This document shows, one piece after another, positions 23,907-32,692 of a stretch of 42,841 bases of DNA; within the stretch, counting starts at the first letter, position 1, and each line of letters begins with the position of its first letter. The translations under genes were made by a program, and so were the position numbers. Origin of the DNA: Dendronalium phyllosphericum CENA369 (lineage in GTDB: Bacteria; Cyanobacteriota; Cyanobacteriia; Cyanobacteriales; Nostocaceae). Where the stretch lies: assembly GCF_016056275.1 (NCBI RefSeq), contig NZ_JAECZA010000204.1, forward strand, positions 1 through 42,841, written 5' to 3'. Under the pieces are notes generated by a model that did not search any database, was not told the DNA's origin, and was given only the letters and a program-made list of their open reading frames with translations.

Positions 23907-24530
23907 ATGAGCAAATACAAAATATTAAAATCCGACCAAAGCTATACTTTCAGCCAATATTTTCAACTAACTAATCCCACAGCAGAAATCATAGGTGAAT
24001 TTGAATATAACTATGAACGTACAAGTTTGAATTTGCCTAAATATTTTGATGAAATTAAATATTTGGAGTTTTTGCAAGGATATTTACAACGTAATATCCG
24101 ACTTTTTAATCCTGTAGCAGAAATATCAATTAGAGAATTTCTAATTGCTCCTATCCTGACTGAAATATGCGACCAAACAAAGGCTCAACTATATAGCGAG
24201 TATCCCCTGAATGTAGATAACAAGCTTAAAGGTACTTTAGATTATTACTTGCATAAATATAATTCTCTATTAATAATTGAAGCCAAGCAATCAGATATTA
24301 GAAGGGGATTTACACAGCTATCAGTAGAATTAATAGCTCTGGATAAATCTTTAGAAAATCAATCGCTGATTTTATATGGGGCAGTTACTAATGGCGATGA
24401 TTGGAAATTTGGTACACTTCATAGAGAACAGAAACTAGTTACAGAAGATATTAAACTTTATCGCGTTCCTGAAGGTTTAGAAGATTTAGTACGAGTACTG
24501 GTAGGTATCCTTTCAATATCAACATCTTAA
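23907..24530 (+). CDS. Unknown protein, probable PD-(D/E)XK nuclease-like fold
   Basis: I do not recognise a named family for this 207-residue protein. The segment LKGTLDYYLHKYNSLLIIEAKQSDIRRGFTQLSVELIAL has the Asp, then Glu-x-Lys, then Gln pattern on beta strands that marks restriction-endonuclease-like folds. The N-terminal half is helical with NLPKYFDEIKYLEFLQGYLQRN. A C-terminal LYGAVTNGDDWKFGTLH looks like a further strand pair, as in hypothetical proteins common in cyanobacteria. It lies downstream of a Uma2 gene on the same strand. There is no methyltransferase nearby, so it is not an ordinary restriction system. Confidence 0.7.
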   Translation: MSKYKILKSDQSYTFSQYFQLTNPTAEIIGEFEYNYERTSLNLPKYFDEIKYLEFLQGYLQRNIRLFNPVAEISIREFLIAPILTEICDQTKAQLYSEYPLNVDNKLKGTLDYYLHKYNSLLIIEAKQSDIRRGFTQLSVELIALDKSLENQSLILYGAVTNGDDWKFGTLHREQKLVTEDIKLYRVPEGLEDLVRVLVGILSISTS

Positions 24531-24596
24531 GCGATTATTACCGCGATCGAGGGCATCGCTCAATAAAATATGCATGGCTTGTAATCCCCATAGATG

Positions 24597-25577
24597 CTAC
24601 AACCAACGTTGCCGTTTAGCATACACAATACTACCAATTACAATTAATAGCATCACGCCCATAACAGTAGGATAAGCCCAAGGTTGATCTAATTCTGGCA
24701 TGTATTTAAAGTTCATACCATAGACACCAGCAATGAAAGTGATTGGTAAAAATACCGTCGATAGGATAGTCAAGCGATTAATTCGTTCGCTGGTTTTGCT
24801 CGCAATGTTATCCCGTTGAATTTCCATTAATTCTGACATCCAAACTCTCAAACCTTGATATTCTTGCCAGAGATTATCAACGTGGTGAACTAATTCTTGA
24901 CTAAATAGTTCTTTCACTGGTTGAGTAATCCATTGACAATCTTCATGGTTCATAATTACCAGAAGTGATTTGATGTTTTGAAAATTACGTCGTCCGACAC
25001 GAGTAGACTGTCTCATCGTGGCAATTTTTTGGTAAGTTGATTCATCGCCAGAATTATCTAAAACTTCATCTTCTAAATCATCAAGTTGTAAAGAGATATA
25101 GTCAAATACACTATGATAATTATTCAAAATTTCTTTGGAGATGAGATATAAAAGATAGTCTACTCCGCAATTGTTAATATCTATAGTTTGCTTTTGAAGA
25201 TTGTTAGTTAGTACACTTAAAATTTTTAACTCAGTAATTTCAAACGTAATAATAAAATTACTGCCAACCACAATACTGCCGCGCGCTACTTCATAATCAC
25301 GATTTTTTATTTGATGAATTAAAATTTCATAGTTGTCAAACAAACAATCTTCTATATCTTCATCTATTCCTATAGAAGAATGGTTAAATATCATGTCAAC
25401 GCGAGATGGATTGAGTCCAAAATGCTGAATAATTTTAGCCGTTCCCGTGCGATCGCGAAAGTGAGTACAGCGCAACCAAATATTTTGAGAACCATCAATC
25501 CTTTTAAGTACCGCATCGACATCCCAACTGGTAAATAATTCCAGGTGATTCTGAGAAAATGTCAGGAGACTTAGCAT
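24597..25577 (-). CDS. corA: CorA-type magnesium/cobalt transporter
   Basis: This 326-residue protein is a CorA-family divalent cation channel of the cytoplasmic membrane. The signature GMN is present as GVYGMNFKYMPELDQPWAYP between two C-terminal helices (LTILSTVFLPITFIAGVYGMNF and VMGVMLLIVIGSIVYAK), with the usual basic tail KRQRWL. The N-terminal cytosolic domain is mostly helical with the long stalk helix before the first membrane segment. The length is normal. The specificity (Mg2+ against Co2+ or Zn2+) cannot be read from the sequence. Confidence 0.93.
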   Translation of the reverse strand: MLSLLTFSQNHLELFTSWDVDAVLKRIDGSQNIWLRCTHFRDRTGTAKIIQHFGLNPSRVDMIFNHSSIGIDEDIEDCLFDNYEILIHQIKNRDYEVARGSIVVGSNFIITFEITELKILSVLTNNLQKQTIDINNCGVDYLLYLISKEILNNYHSVFDYISLQLDDLEDEVLDNSGDESTYQKIATMRQSTRVGRRNFQNIKSLLVIMNHEDCQWITQPVKELFSQELVHHVDNLWQEYQGLRVWMSELMEIQRDNIASKTSERINRLTILSTVFLPITFIAGVYGMNFKYMPELDQPWAYPTVMGVMLLIVIGSIVYAKRQRWL

Positions 25578-25977
25578 ATAGTAACCCTAATTGAGTCGTG
25601 AGAAAACCCGGAGACTCATGTTGAGCGGTAATTTATTTGACTCCTAAGAGGATGTTTGAAAATTTTGGGCAAATATAATTCGCTACTACACAGGCAAAGT
25701 CCGCCTACGCGGACTAATGAAAAATTAAAGGTTTTAACCCACGAAGGTGGGTTTTGTTTGTGTAGCCGCGACTTCTAGTCACTAGTCGCCAAGGCAAGTA
25801 ATAAATTAGACTTTTCAAACAACCTCTTAAATACCTGCCTTTGAAAGGCAGGGGCAAAGGAGGAGATACGGGTCTTTATTGTGTGTCGCACTTTGCGTAT
25901 TCTTAGTCAAAATAGCATGAGATAGATAAAACTTTGTATCCTAAATTAATAGGTTTTAATAGTTCTTTTCAAAACTT
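25578..25977. other. Divergent gap between corA and antiporter genes
   Basis: This 400-base gap must contain both promoters. It holds a compound palindromic element (25681-25770) and flanking short repeats (AGGATGTTTGAAAA at about 25649 and its approximate complement TTTTCAAACAACCTC at about 25814). No ORF or RNA gene is evident. Confidence 0.5.
25681..25770. repeat. Compound palindromic element (MITE-like)
   Basis: CTACACA at 25686-25692 is inverted at 25759-25765. Between them lie two hairpins: AGTCCGCCTACGCGGACT (25698-25715) and AACCCACGAAGGTGGGTT (25736-25753). This nested hairpin design is a dispersed non-coding repeat of Nostoc-type genomes. It is related in its CCCACGA hairpin to the centre of the element at 3134-3312. 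Confidence 0.7.
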
Positions 25978-28314
25978 GTGCAGGAAGATTTTAGGCTAAT
26001 TGTTGATTTAGTATTAGTTCTCGCCGTCGCAGCCTGTGGTGGTCTTTTGGCATCGCTTTTACGACAACCCGCACTATTGGGGTATCTGCTCGGCGGAATG
26101 ATTGTCGGGCCAGCTGGACTGGGACTGATTAAAGAATTGATTCAAGTGGAAACTCTGGCACAGTTCGGGGTTGCCTTTTTGTTGTTTGCTTTGGGTGTGG
26201 AATTTTCCTTTACGGAACTCAAGAAAGTAAAAGCGATCGCTCTGGGAGGAGGCGGACTCCAGATTGCCTTGACGATCGCGGTTACAGTTTTAGTTTGCGG
26301 GATAACAGGAGCTTGGGGAGCCTTACCTGCCAAGGGCGTATTTTTGGGGTCAATTTTATCTTTGTCTTCCACAGCAGTTGTCCTGAAATGCTTGATGGAG
26401 CGTAACGAAACAGAAACGCCCCACGGACAAGTAATGCTGGGCATTCTGGTGGTGCAGGATTTGGCTTTGGGACTGATGCTAGCAGTATTACCCGCTCTCA
26501 ACGAACCGGGGGAAGCCATCGGCATAGCAGTGCTGACAGCTTTGGCGCGGATTGGATTATTTGCTGCTGGAGCTGTGGCGGCGGGGCTTTGGCTAGTACC
26601 GCCTTTATTGCGATTGCTAGCCCGCACCGAAAGCCGAGAACTATTTTTACTAGGTGTGGTGGCATTGTGTTTGGGTATTGCCCTGCTGACAGAGTATTTG
26701 GGACTTTCAATTGAGATGGGGGCATTTGTCGCCGGCTTAATGATTTCGGAGGTGGAATACGCCGACCAAACCCTAAGTTATGTAGAACCGCTGCGAGATA
26801 TTTTTGCCAGCTTGTTCTTTGCCGCCATTGGTATGTTAATCGATCCAGTATTTTTGTGGAAAAACCTGGAATTGATTTTAGAACTAGTGGCGATCGTTTT
26901 CATCGGTAAGTTTTTAATTATTACGCCCCTAGTTAAGCTGTTCCGCTACCCTTTAAAAACAGCTTTAATTGCTGGGTTGGGACTGGCTCAAATTGGGGAA
27001 TTTTCCTTTGTTCTCGCCAGTGAAGGGCAAGCTCTAGGGTTGGTATCCCGACAGATATATTTACTAATTTTGGGAACTACAGCAGTCACTTTGATACTTA
27101 CCCCTTTTGTACTGCGGTTAGTACCATTTTTATTTAACTTTGCCGAATCAATGCCTTGGTTGAAACCGTATTTACAAGAAGAGCAACCGCGCGATATCTC
27201 CGATGATTTACCTTTAAAAGACCATGTGGTAGTTTGTGGCTATGGGCGAGTCGGCAAGAATTTAGTGAAATTATTACAGCAACACGACTTGCCTGTAGTG
27301 GTTATCGACCAATCAGAAAGTCGAATTCAGAAATTAAGAGAGACGGGAGTGCCTTATGTTTACGGCAATTGTGTGAGTTTCCACGTTCTGGAAACCGCTG
27401 GAGTCAGCCATGCTAAGGGAATGGCGATCGCTCTTTCAGACCCGATGAGTTCCCGTCTTTGTCTGAAACGCGCTTTGGAAGTGTGCCCAGAATTAGATTT
27501 GGTTGTACGCGCCACCCAAGATAAAAATATTGAAGTGCTTTACCAACTAGGAGCAAGGGAAGTAGTACAGCCAGAGTTTGAAGCCAGTATAGAAATGGCT
27601 ACTTATTTATTAAATTGTTTGGGCTTTTCACCACTGGTAGTACAACAAGAAATGCAGCAAATCCGTAACGGTCATTATTTAGATTTGCGCCCAGAACGTT
27701 CTGCCTCGGAGGTTTCCTACGATTTAAGACAAGCCACGCGCGATTTAAATCGCCGTTGGTATGCCCTACCGTCTAGCTCTCCTTTAATTGGCATGAGCCT
27801 AGAAGAAGCGGATATGCGCTACTTAACAGGGGTAAGTTTGATGGCAATCCGCCGCACTAACGGCGATGAAATCGATTATCCTGACGCTCAAACTAAATTA
27901 CAAGAAGGCGATCGCCTGTTGGTGGTGGGAGGAACTGAGGAAGTCGCAGCTTTAGAAGAATTGGCGAAAGGACAGGTGGCAGTTCCCGGAGAAAATAGCG
28001 CTTGTCAGTGGACTACAGTCAATGCTGATTCTTTAGCTTTGGGTCAAACTCTGATAGATTTGGAAATCCACGATAAATCTACTGTGAAAGTACAGGCGAT
28101 CCGGCGAGATGGCAAATTTATCCGCTCTCCTGAAAGCAACATCGACTTGCGAGATGGCGACCAAGTATTACTATGCGGTAGCTTGCCGAGTTTAAATCAA
28201 CTACAGCCTTTGTTTGCCTCAGTTAGCAAAGTGCCTTTATCTATCCCCAAGGTGAAACCTGGAGAGTCACAAGCACTCAAAGAGTTTCTGCCTGTGGATA
28301 AATTGCGGGAGTAG
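25978..28314 (+). CDS. KefB/CPA2-type cation:proton antiporter with TrkA-N and TrkA-C domains
   Basis: This 778-residue integral membrane protein has 12 or so hydrophobic segments over residues 1-390 (CPA2 exchanger domain, e.g. LGYLLGGMIVGPAGLGL and GAFVAGLMISEVEYA). It is followed by a TrkA-N NAD-binding domain with VVVCGYGRVGKNLVKLL and the downstream Asp of VVVIDQSE, and then by two TrkA-C units (about residues 580-650 and 670-745). It probably exchanges K+ or Na+ for H+ under nucleotide control. The start is GTG at 25978. Both divergent neighbours (corA and this gene) are cation transporters, though separated by 400 bases. Confidence 0.92.
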   Translation: MQEDFRLIVDLVLVLAVAACGGLLASLLRQPALLGYLLGGMIVGPAGLGLIKELIQVETLAQFGVAFLLFALGVEFSFTELKKVKAIALGGGGLQIALTIAVTVLVCGITGAWGALPAKGVFLGSILSLSSTAVVLKCLMERNETETPHGQVMLGILVVQDLALGLMLAVLPALNEPGEAIGIAVLTALARIGLFAAGAVAAGLWLVPPLLRLLARTESRELFLLGVVALCLGIALLTEYLGLSIEMGAFVAGLMISEVEYADQTLSYVEPLRDIFASLFFAAIGMLIDPVFLWKNLELILELVAIVFIGKFLIITPLVKLFRYPLKTALIAGLGLAQIGEFSFVLASEGQALGLVSRQIYLLILGTTAVTLILTPFVLRLVPFLFNFAESMPWLKPYLQEEQPRDISDDLPLKDHVVVCGYGRVGKNLVKLLQQHDLPVVVIDQSESRIQKLRETGVPYVYGNCVSFHVLETAGVSHAKGMAIALSDPMSSRLCLKRALEVCPELDLVVRATQDKNIEVLYQLGAREVVQPEFEASIEMATYLLNCLGFSPLVVQQEMQQIRNGHYLDLRPERSASEVSYDLRQATRDLNRRWYALPSSSPLIGMSLEEADMRYLTGVSLMAIRRTNGDEIDYPDAQTKLQEGDRLLVVGGTEEVAALEELAKGQVAVPGENSACQWTTVNADSLALGQTLIDLEIHDKSTVKVQAIRRDGKFIRSPESNIDLRDGDQVLLCGSLPSLNQLQPLFASVSKVPLSIPKVKPGESQALKEFLPVDKLRE

Positions 28315-28363
28315 TCAGTGGTCAGTAGCAACTAACAACTGACAACTAACAACTGACAACTGA
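28315..28363. repeat. CAACTGA/CAACTAA short tandem repeat
   Basis: Units of TCAGTGG, CAACTAA and CAACTGA are arrayed between the stop codons of the antiporter and the convergent hfq gene. Related units occur near 12026, 28682 and 40558. Confidence 0.6.
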
Positions 28364-28582
28364 CTAATTTTTCGGCTTGATGTAGGCGATCGCTTGCTTC
28401 CAAATCGTCGTTTGCTGGCTGTTTTCATCTGTAATACACACGCATTGTGGGTCTTGCCATAAGACCCTACCCACCAACAAATCGCCCGTTACCAGTTTGA
28501 ACTCTACTACTGGTGTTTGTTTAATCAGATTTTGTAGTTGTCGAATGCTAGGTAGTGAGGTATCAAATTCAGTTGTATGCAT
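28364..28582 (-). CDS. hfq: Hfq-family Sm-like protein (cyanobacterial type)
   Basis: This 72-residue protein is the short cyanobacterial Hfq. The Sm1 motif region is VVEFKLVTGDLLVGRVLWQDPQCVCITDE and the Sm2 region is TTIWKQAIAYIKP. The RNA-binding residues of E. coli Hfq are poorly conserved, as in other cyanobacteria, where the protein is known to act on type IV pili and phototaxis by binding the PilB motor rather than by classical sRNA pairing. It is divergent from dapF, 188 bases away. The hfq-dapF adjacency is, to my knowledge, common in cyanobacteria. Confidence 0.92.
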   Translation of the reverse strand: MHTTEFDTSLPSIRQLQNLIKQTPVVEFKLVTGDLLVGRVLWQDPQCVCITDENSQQTTIWKQAIAYIKPKN

Positions 28583-28599
28583 TTTTGGTAATGTTTTAA

Positions 28600-28750
28600 T
28601 AAGCGACTGGGGACTGGGGACTGGGGACTAACAGAGCAGGGGGAGCAGGGGAGCAGGGGAAGCAGGGGGAGAAAAATTCCAAATACCACTGACCACTGAC
28701 CACTGACTCATCCCTAATTACCAATACCCAATCCCTAATACCTAATCATT
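28600..28750. repeat. Short tandem repeats between hfq and dapF
   Basis: GGGGACT units (28607-28630), GGGAGCAGGGGAGCAGGGG units (about 28635-28672), ACTGACC units (about 28684-28709) and CCCAATC/CCTAAT units (about 28723-28745) fill the divergent promoter gap. The G-rich half again precedes a C-rich half. The GGAGCAGG motif is the same type that interrupts pnkp. Confidence 0.65.
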
Positions 28751-28770
28751 GATAATTCATCATTGAAAAA

Positions 28771-29610
28771 ATGGCAATCGAATTTACTAAGTATCACGGT
28801 CTGGGAAATGACTTTATATTAATTGACAATCGCTCATCATCATTACCCGTACTGACTCCAGAGCAAGCAGTCAAGTTGTGCGATCGCCACTTTGGTATCG
28901 GTGCTGATGGTGTGATTTTTGCCCTACCTGGAGAAAATGGCACTGACTATACTATGCGGATTTTTAATTCCGATGGTTCGGAACCGGAAATGTGCGGCAA
29001 TGGCATTCGCTGTTTAGCTGGGTTTTTGGCAGATTTAGAAGGTGAATCCCGAAATAAAGACCTATATCGCATTCATACCCTGGCTGGTACGATCGCACCC
29101 CAACTCATGCCCGACGGTCAAGTGAAGGTGGATATGGGCTTACCCAGGCTTCTCGCGAGGGAAATTCCTACAACCATTGCACCCGCTGAAGAAAAAGTTA
29201 TTAAGCAGCCGCTAGAACTAGCAGAGCGAATTTGGAATATTACCTGTGTGAGTATGGGTAATCCACATTGCATTACCTTTGTAGAAGATGTGGCAGCAAT
29301 TCCCTTAGAAACTATAGGCCCCCAGTTCGAGCATCACCCAGTATTTCCTCAACGAATAAATACCGAATTTATTCAAGTAGTGAGCCGAGATTACCTGAAA
29401 ATGAGGGTTTGGGAACGAGGCGCTGGAATTACATTAGCTTGCGGAACTGGTGCTTGTGCTTCTTTGGTGGCGGGTGTATTAACAGACAAATGCGATCGCA
29501 CCGCAACTGTAGAACTCCCTGGCGGGCCTTTGCAAATAGAGTGGTCAGAAATAGACCAGCGAGTTTACATGACTGGCCCGGCCGAGCGGGTATTCACTGG
29601 TAAACTGTAA
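28771..29610 (+). CDS. dapF: Diaminopimelate epimerase
   Basis: This 279-residue cytosolic enzyme converts LL- to meso-diaminopimelate for lysine and peptidoglycan synthesis. Both catalytic Cys are present: [14 protein letters not shown] (first Cys) and [14 protein letters not shown] (second Cys). [15 protein letters not shown] at the N-terminus and the [11 protein letters not shown] segment are typical. The length is normal. Its 3' end overlaps the convergent glycosylase gene by 17 bases. Confidence 0.97.
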   Translation: MAIEFTKYHGLGNDFILIDNRSSSLPVLTPEQAVKLCDRHFGIGADGVIFALPGENGTDYTMRIFNSDGSEPEMCGNGIRCLAGFLADLEGESRNKDLYRIHTLAGTIAPQLMPDGQVKVDMGLPRLLAREIPTTIAPAEEKVIKQPLELAERIWNITCVSMGNPHCITFVEDVAAIPLETIGPQFEHHPVFPQRINTEFIQVVSRDYLKMRVWERGAGITLACGTGACASLVAGVLTDKCDRTATVELPGGPLQIEWSEIDQRVYMTGPAERVFTGKL

Positions 29611-30271
29611 CTGACTTTCCATTGGCATTACTCAGGTAGTAATGCCATAAAAGTCTAGCAGCGACTGCACGCCACGGTCGCCAGTTTTCCGCGATCGCTT
29701 CCAATTGTACTGGTGTTGGACGTGTTGTCAATCCTTTGAGCTTTTGGGTAGCGATCGCTAATCCTAAATCTCCTTTGGGAAAAACATCAGGGTGTTGTAG
29801 CGCCACTAGCAAGTAAATATCAACCGTCCAGTCTCCAATACCTTTGAGTTGTTTGAGTTCAGTTCTAATTGTCGTTTCGTCCATTTTTTCTAGCTGAGTT
29901 AAATCAAGCTGACCGCTCGTTATAGCTTCTGCTAGCCCACGACAATATAAAGTCTTTTGCCGACTAAATCCAATCGTTTTCAATTGAGTATCATCTAATG
30001 TCAAAAAATTTTCTGGTGTCAGCGGTACAACAAGCGCACACAGACGATTAAATACAGCCCTTGCAGCTGCTAAGGAAACTTGCTGTTCTAAGATAATGCG
30101 GAGTAGTGTGGGAAAACCCGCTTCTCTTTCCCACATTGGAGGATTTCCCAGCGTCTCTACAATGCGACCTAGATCGCTGTCAATATTGGCAAGCACTATT
30201 AAACCACGAGCAATACTTTCTTTCGTCAGCAATTCTAGTTCAACTGTTTCTTTTAATATCATCTTTATCAA
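29594..30271 (-). CDS. DNA-3-methyladenine glycosylase II (AlkA-like)
   Basis: This 225-residue protein belongs to the HhH-GPD superfamily of base-excision glycosylases. [25 protein letters not shown] opens the helical domain. [20 protein letters not shown] is the helix-hairpin-helix followed by the catalytic Asp ([11 protein letters not shown]). [30 protein letters not shown] is the usual C-terminus. It probably removes alkylated purines from DNA. It lacks the N-terminal AlkA_N domain of E. coli AlkA and so is of the short type. It converges on dapF with a 17-base overlap. Confidence 0.9.
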   Translation of the reverse strand: MIKMILKETVELELLTKESIARGLIVLANIDSDLGRIVETLGNPPMWEREAGFPTLLRIILEQQVSLAAARAVFNRLCALVVPLTPENFLTLDDTQLKTIGFSRQKTLYCRGLAEAITSGQLDLTQLEKMDETTIRTELKQLKGIGDWTVDIYLLVALQHPDVFPKGDLGLAIATQKLKGLTTRPTPVQLEAIAENWRPWRAVAARLLWHYYLSNANGKSVTVYQ

Positions 30272-30576
30272 ATCTCAACTTCGGTTAAAGCCCTTGCTAC
30301 AAACCTGCATTTATTTACACTAACCGATAAAAGTCAGATGCATAGATATAACTCTTGTGGTGTGGGCTGGAAAGCCTGCGCGTGAGGGGCTAGAAGCCTA
30401 TCCTACAAGAAAGCCATAATGCATACTTTAGCCTTGCCATGCCAGAACAAAAAATTGAGGATTGGTAAAGAACGGAAAAATTAATGTCAAAAATTACCCC
30501 GCACTTGACAAGCTAAGTGCGGGGATATATCGCTAGCAGAATACTTCACAAAGTATTCTTCTTGGTTTGATATCAC
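30272..30576. other. Gap with terminator and repeats
   Basis: This 305-base gap lies between two minus-strand genes. It contains a terminator-like hairpin (30497-30524), a second 9-base-pair hairpin AGAATACTT/AAGTATTCT (30538-30559) and a GGGCTGGAAAGCCT..GGGCTAGAAGCC repeat (about 30363-30396) of a dispersed type. No ORF is credible. Confidence 0.5.
30497..30524 (-). terminator. Intrinsic terminator of the PRC-barrel gene
   Basis: CCCCGCACTT and AAGTGCGGGG form a perfect 10-base-pair stem with an 8-base loop. On the minus strand it is followed by TAATTTTTG, which provides the U-rich tail. It lies about 50 bases after the stop codon of the PRC-barrel gene. Confidence 0.75.
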
Positions 30577-31443
30577 TCAGCTTCTTCGATCGCCTAATTG
30601 CTCGTCGTTTTTATGAATGTCTAATTCCTCACGGCGAACGGTATCTTGGGCTTCAACTGTATCTTGTTCAACTACTTTCTTAATTTTTACTTCCTCACGC
30701 AAAACAGCTTCTTTACGAATTTCAGGAGTTTCTTCGTAAATTTCCATGCGGGTAACGTCTCCTTCACGGAAATCTGCTTCAGCAGGCGATACAGTTCTAG
30801 CACCTTGTTCGGGAGTAGTGCGTTCAATAATTACACGTTCTTTTTCAACTGGTACAGCAACTTTTGCCGTTTCTGTTTCAACGTGCTTACCAACAGATAC
30901 CTCTCCTGTTTTCACACGGGATTTATTAGCAACTAAACGTTCTTCGTATAGTTTCAGGTTTTGATGATCCCGCTCGTTTGTATTGTAAAGATTTGGTTCG
31001 CGATTGTAGTTATATGTATTGCGATCGCCAGAGGCTGGGGGAGTATCTACAGGTGTCGATGTCTCTAAAGGCGCTTGTGTGACTGGAGTACGATAAACTC
31101 CACCCACCCGTTCTTCATAATCGTAATTAATCTGTTCCAAATCCTTAAAATCTGGTAAATGTTCGACTTGCTCTTTGGTTAACCCAGTAGCATACACGCG
31201 CCGATTAGGATAGTCTATTCTAGAACGCCCAATTGGTAACAATACTTGTCTACCAAAAAACCAAAAACCTGTATCAACAACTAAATAGCGAACGCGACTT
31301 GAATCATCCACTAAGATATCTTTGACAGTTCCAACTTTATCGTTATCAATGTCTGAATAGACATCAAAATTCCTAGCGTCATAGTTCTTCAAATCTGCAT
31401 CGCCATGGTTGGTAGCAAGGTCTTCCAATTTATATAAAGCCAT
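30577..31443 (-). CDS. PRC-barrel and DUF2382 stress-type protein
   Basis: This 288-residue protein has an N-terminal PRC-barrel (ARNFDVYSDIDNDKVGTVKDILVDDSSRVRYLVVDTG, residues 25-75). A Pro/Asn-rich linker leads to a C-terminal DUF2382 region rich in charged repeats (LKLYEERLVANKSRVKTGEVSVGKHVETETAKVAVPVEKERVIIER, then ATRMEIYEE-like and EVKIKKVVEQDTVEAQDTVRREEL). Proteins of this layout are often stress-induced and are abundant in desiccation-tolerant bacteria. The exact role is unknown. It is soluble, with no signal peptide, and is a single gene with its own terminator. Confidence 0.9.
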   Translation of the reverse strand: MALYKLEDLATNHGDADLKNYDARNFDVYSDIDNDKVGTVKDILVDDSSRVRYLVVDTGFWFFGRQVLLPIGRSRIDYPNRRVYATGLTKEQVEHLPDFKDLEQINYDYEERVGGVYRTPVTQAPLETSTPVDTPPASGDRNTYNYNREPNLYNTNERDHQNLKLYEERLVANKSRVKTGEVSVGKHVETETAKVAVPVEKERVIIERTTPEQGARTVSPAEADFREGDVTRMEIYEETPEIRKEAVLREEVKIKKVVEQDTVEAQDTVRREELDIHKNDEQLGDRRS

Positions 31444-31535
31444 ATTATTTTTGCTCCAACATCTATACTTAACAATTTTAAAAATATAAATTATTACTCC
31501 TTCTTCCTCAAGAAGGATATCGTATTAACGCTGGA

Positions 31536-32393
31536 TTATTTGAAGTAAAACAACACTCCAATGCCTGCGATCGCTACAATTGCACCTGCCATCGCTCTCG
31601 AACTTACTTTTTCGCCTATGTAGATAGCAATGGGAATTACAAATAACGGGCTAGTCTGTATCAGTGTTGAGGCAATTCCCGCAGGCGTGAATTTAATTGC
31701 TGTCTGTTGTAGCCAAATTCCTAAGTATGTTCCACAAAAAGCAGCGAAGCAACTCGCGAGAATTACTCGTTGCGATCGCCAGTAAGGATCTGAGAATGTC
31801 CGATGTCTGTGTTGGGAAAACCATAGTAAGACTAGAATAATCAATGCGCCTGCAATCAAGCGCAATAAAGCAGCCCATAACGGAGAAATATCAGAAGCCG
31901 TAAATGCTACACGAGAGATAACTATTCCTGTAGCATTGGTAATTGCTGCTAACAAACCACAGCCGATTCCTCGCCATAGGTGCGTTGTGGAACTATTACT
32001 CGTATCGGGAACTCTTTCTGTAACTACCCAAGCGACTCCTAAAATAGTCAGCAAAATGCCGCACCAAGCGCTGAAATTTAGCCGTTCCTGAAGCAAGATT
32101 GTAGCTGCGATCGCAGTCATTGGAGGAGCGAGGGTTCCTATGAGTAAAACGCGACGCGCCCCCAAATAATTGATGGCAGCCAGGAAAGCTGTATCGCCCA
32201 AGCCGATACCCACAGCACCGCTGAGTAAGAGTAAAGACAAAGGCAGGGGTGCAAAAGTTGGAAGGAATTCGCCAGTAATTAGGATTGTGAATAAAAGCAG
32301 AATGATGGCAACTATCGCTTTAATCAAATTGAGATGTAGTGGCGGAATACGCTGCCCTACAATCCCATAAACTACCGAAGCCACAGCCCACAA
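31536..32393 (-). CDS. EamA/DMT-family transporter
   Basis: This protein of at least 285 residues has about ten membrane helices arranged as two EamA repeats (first: VVYGIVGQRIPPLHLNLIKAIVAIILLL; second: GIGCGLLAAITNATGIVISRVAF). It belongs to the drug/metabolite exporter superfamily; the substrate is unknown. The only usual start codon is TTG at 32393, which falls inside the first helix. In the same frame the DNA upstream still encodes likely native sequence (FTDGKGEVAALSAAC), back to a stop codon near 32494, with no ATG, GTG or TTG. Translation may begin at an ATT near 32465, or the native start may have been lost. Confidence 0.85.
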   Translation of the reverse strand: MWAVASVVYGIVGQRIPPLHLNLIKAIVAIILLLFTILITGEFLPTFAPLPLSLLLLSGAVGIGLGDTAFLAAINYLGARRVLLIGTLAPPMTAIAATILLQERLNFSAWCGILLTILGVAWVVTERVPDTSNSSTTHLWRGIGCGLLAAITNATGIVISRVAFTASDISPLWAALLRLIAGALIILVLLWFSQHRHRTFSDPYWRSQRVILASCFAAFCGTYLGIWLQQTAIKFTPAGIASTLIQTSPLFVIPIAIYIGEKVSSRAMAGAIVAIAGIGVLFYFK

Positions 32394-32528
32394 ACAGGCG
32401 GCAGATAAAGCCGCTACTTCACCTTTTCCATCTGTAAATGTAAAACTTAAAAAATTATTAAAAATAAAATTAGCCTCAGAATTTATGCTTGAAACTTACT
32501 AATAATACATCAATTAGTTGAATGAAAA

Positions 32529-32555
32529 TTAGCACTCTAAGCTGGCAAGTGCTAA
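32529..32555. promoter_or_regulatory. CIRCE-like operator (HrcA binding site)
   Basis: The sequence is TTAGCACTC, nine bases, then AAGTGCTAA. This is the CIRCE consensus TTAGCACTC-N9-GAGTGCTAA with one mismatch (first base of the right arm). CIRCE is bound by the heat-shock repressor HrcA. It lies 137 bases upstream of the 113-aa gene at 32693 and 135 bases upstream of the divergent EamA TTG start, so either or both could be regulated. The match is read directly; the regulation is inferred. Confidence 0.75.
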
Positions 32556-32692
32556 TTTCTAAACAAAGTTTAATTCCGATGACATAGGGGGGAATTATAC
32601 TTTTATCAGATGACAGGCGGATATTTTTTCTGACATAATTTTTCTATAAATCTAAATTTTTGTACAACTAATTACCATTTAGGAGGGCTTAA

